DNA of 64,000 nt from Pisaster brevispinus (Eukaryota; Echinodermata; Asteroidea; Forcipulatida; Asteriidae). Every line of letters begins with the position of its first letter. Positions within the stretch are counted from its first letter, which is position 1. The translations under genes were made by a program, and so were the position numbers. The stretch lies in NCBI GenBank assembly GCA_023634235.1, contig JAMKCF010000001.1, positions 434,001-498,000 on the forward strand, given 5' to 3'. Positions 40,201 through 49,200 of the stretch are shown in pieces. The notes below the pieces were generated by a model. The model saw nothing but the letters and a program-made list of their open reading frames with translations. It made no database searches and was not told where the DNA came from.

Positions 40201-43200
40201 ATCAGGCACAGACTGATACCGATGAAAATGGATATGGGGATACTTGTGACACCATAGGAGGAACTGACAAAGATATGTATGTAGTTCTAGCAGTCTGTAC
40301 TTTGGACACTCACTCCATGGTCAATAAAAATAAAAATACAAAAACAGTTTCTCGTCTGCATGCTCTCTCTCTTCTTTCATGTCTTTTATGGCTGCCTCAA
40401 TATTTTTTTTAATTGAATTTTATTTTTGTTAGACAATATTCGTTTTATAAGTGCTGCTTATTATTATTATTATTATTTATATTGTGGAGATTGTGCAGTA
40501 ACTCCATGGCTAACCTCCCCTCAATCATAATTAATTGATTTCCTTTTGTCGATTGTAGGGATGGTGACGGCATTTTAGATATCTTTGATAACTGTGAAAG
40601 TAATCCAAATTCTGATCAATCTGATAATGACATGGATGGTACTGGTGAGTCAATTCAGACGTTTAATAACGAAACAGAAATATCAGGTTTTACATTTTCT
40701 CATATTTATTGTCGTTCATGTTTTTGGCCATAAATTGAACAAGTATGATTGTTTGTGAGACAACCAAAGCCAGAAGCAGATGGTTCTCAGAAATAGCGAA
40801 ATAGCATTAGTAATGACATTAAAAATGGCTTTTCCCTGAGACTGTTAAAGTCTCAGTCGTGTTTGAACTTCCAGGACCAAGTAGGTTCCAACCATATTTG
40901 GTTTTATGTGTTTCTTCAACTACTTTAATTAAGCCCAGTTTATGGCTAAGAAATTATATCATTCTTTGGGAAAGCAAATTTAGCCAGGAAAATATTTGAA
41001 AGTAACGTAAGTTTTAAAAATCAACACAGAACTTATGACAGCAGATGTCATTAGGTGTTTTTTAAGCTAAAAAAAACCCAAAACAGACATTGGGCAGTAC
41101 TTCTTTAAAAAAAATAGTGGAACATCATGATTTGGCTCTGATAACCGTCATCAAAGATTCAGCACTTACAAAAGCAGGGAATTCTGCGCTGACATCAAGC
41201 GAATTTCAAGGGTTAGTAGGGAATTTTTGCGCACACTCCACGTTCCTAGGCATACTTCGCTTACACTGCTAGGGCAGGAATTCAGCGCTTGCACAGTGAG
41301 TGCAGAATGGTGATCGCGAGCGCAGAATTGGGCGTGAAGTAGGGTCATGAAGTAGGCCAAGTTTTTTCCTTAGAGTTAAAATCCTTGCTCAAAATGCAAG
41401 AGAAAGCAGATAGCTCTCGCAAACTGCCTACCAAACGTATTAACTTGCAGTATATACTACACAAATTGTTAATGACCTGATGTTCCAACCCTAGCAGAGT
41501 TCTCGTTAGAGGATTTCTTGCCTTTTAGAAAGTTTGTTAAAAATGTGAGGCCATTAAAAATATGACCTTTTACTACTTTTAAAACTGTTTTCTCACAGGT
41601 GACCTTTGTGACAATGACAAAGATGGCGATGGCATTACAGATGACAATGACAACTGTCCATATCTGTCAAACAGTGGACAGGATGATAGCAATGGTAAGG
41701 AATAACAAAATTAAGAACCTTTTGCTCCCGGGTGATGAGAGGCAACTATAGATAAAATGTCTTGCTCAAGATCACATGTGCCATGACCAGGATACAAACC
41801 CACACTCAAATGCCTTTGTTAAATGACAATTCTCAAATCATTGTGTCACTGCAAAACTTAGTTGTTAAAATGTTGTCCCACTATGCAAAGTTTCAAATTT
41901 TACTAATTGCATTACAGGAAACAATATTGGAGATGTATGTGAGACAGACTACGATGGAGATGGGACTATTGATAATGATGACATCTGTCCTAACAGTAAC
42001 TTATATCAAGTAACTGATTTTGCAACAGACTTCCTTTCTGTGGAGCTATATCCTACGTTAACAGATGCTACAAGTCCACTTTGGATCGTTACAGATTCTG
42101 TGAGTACCAAATGCTCCAAAATTGATCTGCCATAAAGTCCATTGCATACTTCACACTAAAGTAAATGCGAAGCAGAATTCCATGACTCAATTGGTCAGTA
42201 TGGGTTGTTTTCCAGTTGTCAAGTAACAAACCACAATAGAAACTGAATTGGTTATGCATTAGACGTAGGCTTTAACTCGTGTCGAGTAGGCTTTCTGTAT
42301 AGTTGCATCAACGTATTGTTCGGAAAAGCGAGCTGTGAGATGCGAAATTGACACTGGGTGCAGTTGCTTACCAGCACTAAGAGTAATGGCAATACCTCTG
42401 GAAGATGACACCCCAGATTGCTTTGTTGATATTTGACCTTTTATCCAGTTGGTAAGTCATAATGTGACCTCTTGTCCCACCTTCTGTATGCACAGGGTTT
42501 TCTTAATTCTTTAATCTTAATCTGGCGTGCAATTTAAGTCAATCCAAAAAAAATCATCAATTCCAAGGAATTTTTTTATGACAACAAGTTAATTTTGCAA
42601 AGTGGTATAGTTCCTCTCCTTCCATCTCTAAGACTCCGGTTCGAATCCCAACATGGGCATTTTGTGGATTGCGTTTTTAGTCCCTACCAGATTATGATGG
42701 TTTTCCCTGGAATAATTCTCAGGGAGTTTTCCTCCCACATCAATAATTGAAACTTCCTTATATTCTCCTTATTGGGTTCTTGGCTTGTATAGTGGTTAAA
42801 TTTGCTAAGTTCATCTATAAGTTTGTTTAAGTGTGCTGTTTGAAAATCCTTGGCAAATCCTTAACAAATCTAATGGCTACAAGAAATTGTTGCCCAATGC
42901 GATTAAAAAAAGAACCGCATGGTGTTTCCTCTCGGCTTCTGGCAATCATTAGAGCTTCTTTGTGTGAGGTGGGTGTGGCTTACAGTGAACTTTGGGATGA
43001 AAGGTGGTAGCAGACAATGTCTGCGAAAATCTGTAAATGCGCACACTGCTGAAAATGCTGGATTTACCTGTTTGTCTGCTGCCACCTAGTGCCCCCTTAT
43101 TTGCTACACTTGTGTACAGGATTGATGAGTTCCTACTTGTATAAAATTTGACCACCCAGGGCAAGGAAGTCCGTGACATCAGCAATACCATCATGCCTTG

Positions 43201-46200
43201 CATGCTCCTTACCCATGTTTCCATGGCAGCAGTAGACTACACTGGTACCATGTTTGTTAACACCAATGAAGGCAGTGAATACATGGGCTTTGTCTTTGGT
43301 TACCAGTCCAATCGGAAGTTCTACGTTGTGATGTGGCGGCACAGTAATGCCAACAATCTTTATGACAAGGCTGGTATCAGAGGAATTCAGATCAAGGTAA
43401 GCTTGCAACTAAAAAGAAAATTATTACAGAGTTTGCACATTTGTAATCTGCTTGACCAGAGAAGATAAACAATGTGAGTTTCACTTACAAAAGCTTCCAA
43501 TTAAAAAAAAAAATGTGAACAAATTGTTAATGGCCTCACGTTTTGACCTGAGGAGAGTCTTTCACTTATTTAAATTTTGGTTTTTATCCTTACACAGATG
43601 TGTTTTAATCACTTGGGTGGGATTTATCCAAAACCTTTGCATTGCTTGAGCAGATTTCTTACCACTAGACCATCGAGCTAGCCCGATGGCAAGAAGCAGT
43701 TCGAATCCTTAACCTATTAAACCTTTCACTTTTTATAAAAAAAATGGGTATGTCCAGGCATGGTTTGCTGCATCACATTGTAAACCCTTGCAAGGTGAAA
43801 AATAATTGTGTCTGTTAAATATACGTCATAAACTTAAACATACCTGTCTTACATTTCTGCACCTCAGAATTGTTGACAGATTGTAGAACAATAACCCAAT
43901 TGTACAAACACTATCAATGATTCTACGTTGTTGCACAGAAAGGTTCCAAAAGAGATGCGACTTTGTTGCACAGTGGAATTAGGGACTTGTTGCACGGATA
44001 TGAGAATAAACGGTTTAAATCAGGAAAATACAAGTTCAAAGTGAAGTACTTATAAACATGGAAAATGATTACAGTATAGCCAACAACGTGCGTTGATCAC
44101 TCTTTGCAACTATTGTTGTCGATAGAAAGTGCTTATGGATGAAACTACAGATTAGTATAAAACAATTTCTTCATGATCCTTTTTGCATTCTGCATGGGAA
44201 AGCTCCATTAGAGAATTCAGAGTTTGGCCACCAAAGCTCTGAAGAGCAGTTAATCTGCTGGGGGTAGTCAGCAGCGCTAGTGGTTTGTTCATGATGCAAT
44301 TATAAGACTAGGGTCCACTGTTTGGGCAAAAGGAACTACATGGAGATAACAGGTGTGAGTTGGTAAAGGCTGTGTTATCCTGGCCTCTTTCTTTAATGGA
44401 ACTTTCCTGTAATGGATTGCTTATGTGTGTGTAATTTTTAGTTACCTAAAGTCGGCTGTGGTAAGAAAACAGTTTGAGCCAACATTCTCACCTAAACAAC
44501 AATTTACTTGTTAACTTTTACAGAGAGTCAACTCCAACACAGGACCAGGCCTGACTTTAGCCAATGCTTTATACCACTCCTACACAACGGCCAATCAGGT
44601 GGAGTTACTTTGGCATGATCCATACCTACAGGGTTGGCAACACCGGATTGCATATAAATGGTTCCTCACTCATCGTCCAGACATTGGGCTCATAAGGTAT
44701 TCGATCCTAAATCCCTAGGTTACTCCCTGTTGAACTTAAATAATGTACTCTTCCAGTAAACCAATGATGTACCATCCCTTTCTGAAAGATGAAATTTCTT
44801 GATGACTAGAGGATTGGAACGAATATACTCTTCCAAAAACCAATGATGTACCATCCCTTTGTGATACATTGTATGTTTTTTGATAACTAGAGGGTTGAAA
44901 AACCAATGATGTACCATCGCTTTGTAATATGTTTCTTGATAACTAGAAGATTTGAATGAGCATGCTCTTCTAATAACCAATGATCCCTTTATGACGTATT
45001 TTTATTCCAGAGTGGTAATCAAGGAAGGTGAAGACACTCTGGTTGATTCTGGTGACCTGTATGACTCTACATACCTAGGTGGACGGCTTGGAGTCTTTGT
45101 GTATAATCAGCAAGAGGTGTTATGGTCCAGGCTCAGATATAAATGTGCTGATAGGTAAGACGCGACAGTTTCCTATAGACTGCAAGTCGCGCAAGTATAA
45201 AAAATGAGTAAACAGTCAAACGAAGACTACATTTTAACAGATTTATACAGATACCAAATAATGTTTTTTTTAATTCTATTTAAACAAAATTCTTGAAAAA
45301 ACAAACAAACATTGGTTTTATTTCCCTGTGGGCCGTTTTCTAGTCACCTACAGTTCCTCAGGGTGCATAGAGAGGCCCTAGTGCCCTCCTTGCTGGTCCA
45401 TATATGTACACACTATAACATTCAAGGAGATCTTTGTCATTTGATTGGATGATGAAACTTTCATAAAATAAAGAAACTTTACAGGATTGTTTTCCATTTT
45501 CTGCTACCAGGGCCTTTTGCACAGCTGTCTGTAGCGCATGGTGTGGTCTAGCGTGCAATAGTAGCAAAGGATGGTGTGAAAATGCACTGTAAATAGTACC
45601 AATGTAAGCCATATAATGGTTTGATTAATAAAGGCTGTGTGTCTTGCAATCCTCCAGTCAAATGACAGGATATACTTTGGCAATATAAATTTCATTTGAA
45701 GACCTCCTTTCTTTCTTTTTTGCCGCAATAAAATTAAATATATAAGAAAACATGGAAATTATCTCCAACAGAGGATGGTTATGATATTAAAATGATGGAT
45801 TATCCCTTCTAATCTGTTTTGATTGGTTAATACTTTCAGAGTGAATCAGGCATTAGAGCTAGACGGTGCTGATGATTATGTCATCCTACCCACTATAGAC
45901 ACGCTACAATTAACATTAAGTTTCACATTGGAGTCCTGGGTGTACCTACCATCGGGTTACCCATCTACCATCATGCCTGTATTATGTACACTGGATACGA
46001 CACTGTGCATGTACATAGAAAATGGGTAAGTCAGATGAGTTCTTTGTTGAGTCATTTAGGTTGGGTCTGAGTCTTGAATCACTTGCTTTGAATCTAAGTC
46101 TTGAGTCACTTGCTTTGAATCTAAGTCTTGAGGTACTTGCTTTGAATCTAAGTCTTGAGGTACTTGCTTTGAATCTAAGTCTTGAGGTACTTGCTTTGAA

Positions 46201-49200
46201 TCTAAGTCTTGAGGTACTTGCTTTGAATCTAAGTCTTGAGGTACTTGCTTTGAATCTAAGTCTTGAGGTACTTGCTTTGAATCTAAGTCTTGAGGTACTT
46301 GCTTTGAATCTAAGTCTTGAGGTACTTGCTTTGAATCTAAGTCTTGAGGTACTTGCTTTGAATCTAAGTCTTGAGGTACTTGCTTTGAATCTAAGTCTTG
46401 AGGTACTTGCTTTGAATCTAAGTCTTGAGGTACTTGCTTTGAATCTAAGTCTTGAGGTACTTGCTTTGAATTTAAGTCTTGAGTCACTTGCTTTGAATCT
46501 AAGTCTTGAGTCACTTGCTTTGAATGTGAGTCTTGAGTTACTTGGTTCGAGTCACTTGCTTGGAGTCTGAATATCAAGTCACTTGCTTTGAGTCCGAGTT
46601 TAAGTTATTTGGTTTGAGTCTACAATCACTTCGTTTGAGTCTGAGTCTTGAGTCACACGGTTTGAGTCTGGGTTTTCGAATTTGTGTGCCATTGGCACCC
46701 ATCTGTGGTGGATATTAAGTTTTCATGATCATCATTAATAAGATGATTAGTCACAAAAACTCTGAATGTCAGTTTACAGCCTGCCGCAAGTCATTGTCAC
46801 CTCCAAAGAGAACTGGTTAACATCTGTTCATTGAAACCGAGATGATGAAATTTAGTTTTTGCTCCAGAGCACAAGCTATATTATCCCTTTTTAATGTGTA
46901 ATTTATTGTGTTATTTGTTGAAGGAGTTTAAAGGCCAAAGTAGGTAGTCAAACTGCTGTGAGTTCTTCTCTTGTAACAAACTCTGCTTGGAAACATCTTG
47001 CTGCAAGATTTGATGCACAAAGTGAGTATTTCATAATTACAGTAAACAGATGTTGAAATCATATGAGTTAAATGGGGCAGAATAAATCACCCGGTTAAAT
47101 CCGGGCTGTTCCAATTTATGAGCAGAAATGAAATGGAACAGAGAGTTACCTTATTTTTAAATTGTAATAATTTTGTATATTGCAGATGCTCAGCTGAGTG
47201 TTTTTATCGATGGTGTGCTTGAAACTACGGAGATTAGTGTAGCAACTCATAGTTGGGTAGGTTATTATTTGTTTTTAATCTGTGAAATCAAATCACATTG
47301 ATAAAAAGCATCATATTTTTATGCCTTCGTATAAAAAAAACAAATGCTTTTTGTTTATAAGATGTGCCTTTTTCGCATAACCAATAACCAACTTCTTTTT
47401 GAACCTTTCATGTTGGTATTAAAAAAAATTACCGTGAACTTTTAGAATTTGTTGTAACAAAGAACCCATAACTACACAAAGTAAAGAGCATAATCTGTCT
47501 CATTTAGTGCAGTGGAATTTTATGTTCTCTTTTGAGAAAATACATAATTTCCTCACTGTGAATCGGCCAACCCTCTTAGCTGTAAGCCACAGTCGATTAT
47601 CGGCTATGATGGACTGGAACCTCAGACTTGCCTTCCATATGCAGAATACAAGGATAAGCAATAGTGGCAGCCTATCAATCTCCCGTAATCTTCATTTGTA
47701 CAGCTAAAAGACAAAGGTCTGGAATCGGGGATTACTCAACATCCTCCTGAAAAAGGGATATTTCCAGCATGAGTCCAGTACCCTTTATCCCACTTTGTAA
47801 GGGGAAAACAAAGTGTAACTCTGTGAGTGCATGCCTGTTCAAGCTGCACAATGGGATGTCCATGCCTAATTTTATGTAAACCGACTGCAACCAAAGGAGG
47901 ACATTTTGACCCGTTTGAAAATGTAAACAAACATCCACCGTAATTTAGTTTAGAAAAATCATGCTAAATAAGATGTCATCCGGTGTCAAGTGCCACAAAT
48001 GATCTGTATTTGGGTATAATATGAATATGATTGTCAGTGACAATACATACAGAAAACAGGGTCAGTTCAATAAATGACTATTTGACTTGTTTATTCTTCA
48101 GGCAAATGGTACCCAGTTGTATCTTGGACGAGATGAGAACAATTTCTTCACAGGCATTTTGGATGAGGTAAAGTCCTTTTCTGTTAAAATATGTTACAAG
48201 ATAATAGTAATAATTTGGAAGGTCAATCAACCTTACTCATAGCTGAGAAGGTGATTTTAAAAGGATTGGGGGGGGGGGTGACATTAAAGCCCACTCGCTT
48301 GGAACCCTTCTTCCTTCTTCTACCCTCCCCCTCTCTCCAACGAGATCGGGAAAATACACAAATGAATGGTTTGATACAGTAGTAAAAGCCCCCACCCCCC
48401 AAAAAAAAAAATAATAATAATAACATAACAAGAATAATAATAGTAATAATAAACAAATGAAATAAAATAAAATAAATAATGCTGCCCCCCTCCCCGCCAA
48501 ATGTAAATGTCTGGTTACACCACCAATAGTTTACCAACAGTTCAAACCCCTATTTCTGATGTAGGAGTTGTTATTATTTGGTAATATTTTCTAGGTTCGT
48601 ATTTGGGGACTGACCCTGACTGACACAGAAGTTCAAGAGTATATGCAACTTGCTAGCTTGGCTCGACAGAAACATAAAGACCTACTGGATGCTCATTACA
48701 GCATGGATAATGAAGAACAAGGTATAATAAGCCAACTAACAAGTTAGTTTGAATAATGTCTGGTCTAGTACAAACACTGTAATTCCTCAAGCTATTACCT
48801 TGCTTGGGGCAAGCTTTTACATAAATCATAAACCAAGTGCTGGATCTCGCAGTAAACAGAACATAGGAGATTGGGTTGTGGTTGCCTGTAATTTTCCTTG
48901 TGTGACATGACCCTGATGTTCTATTCTGGCTAAGCGTAGTACGGTGACCATAAGCGCAGGATCTCACAGTAAGCAGACGCATGTGATTGGGCTGTGGTTG
49001 CTTGTAATTTGCTTCGAGTAACATGGCCCTGATGGTCTAATGTTCTATTTTCGCATAGCAGAGAATGGTATCAGTAAGCATGGTACTCAGTTATGGGAAA
49101 CAGAAGACTTACCTCACTGTTCTTGCTTTAGGGAGCCTTAAGAAGCAAATGTGAACACTAGCCCAACAGACATTAACGAGGTCATTAAACAGAATGAAAA

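Noticed and set aside
46022..46577. 182-codon frame starting at the exon 28 donor
   Set aside because: It is in a different frame from exon 28 (exon frame reads TAA at the donor) and consists of the 27-bp repeat.
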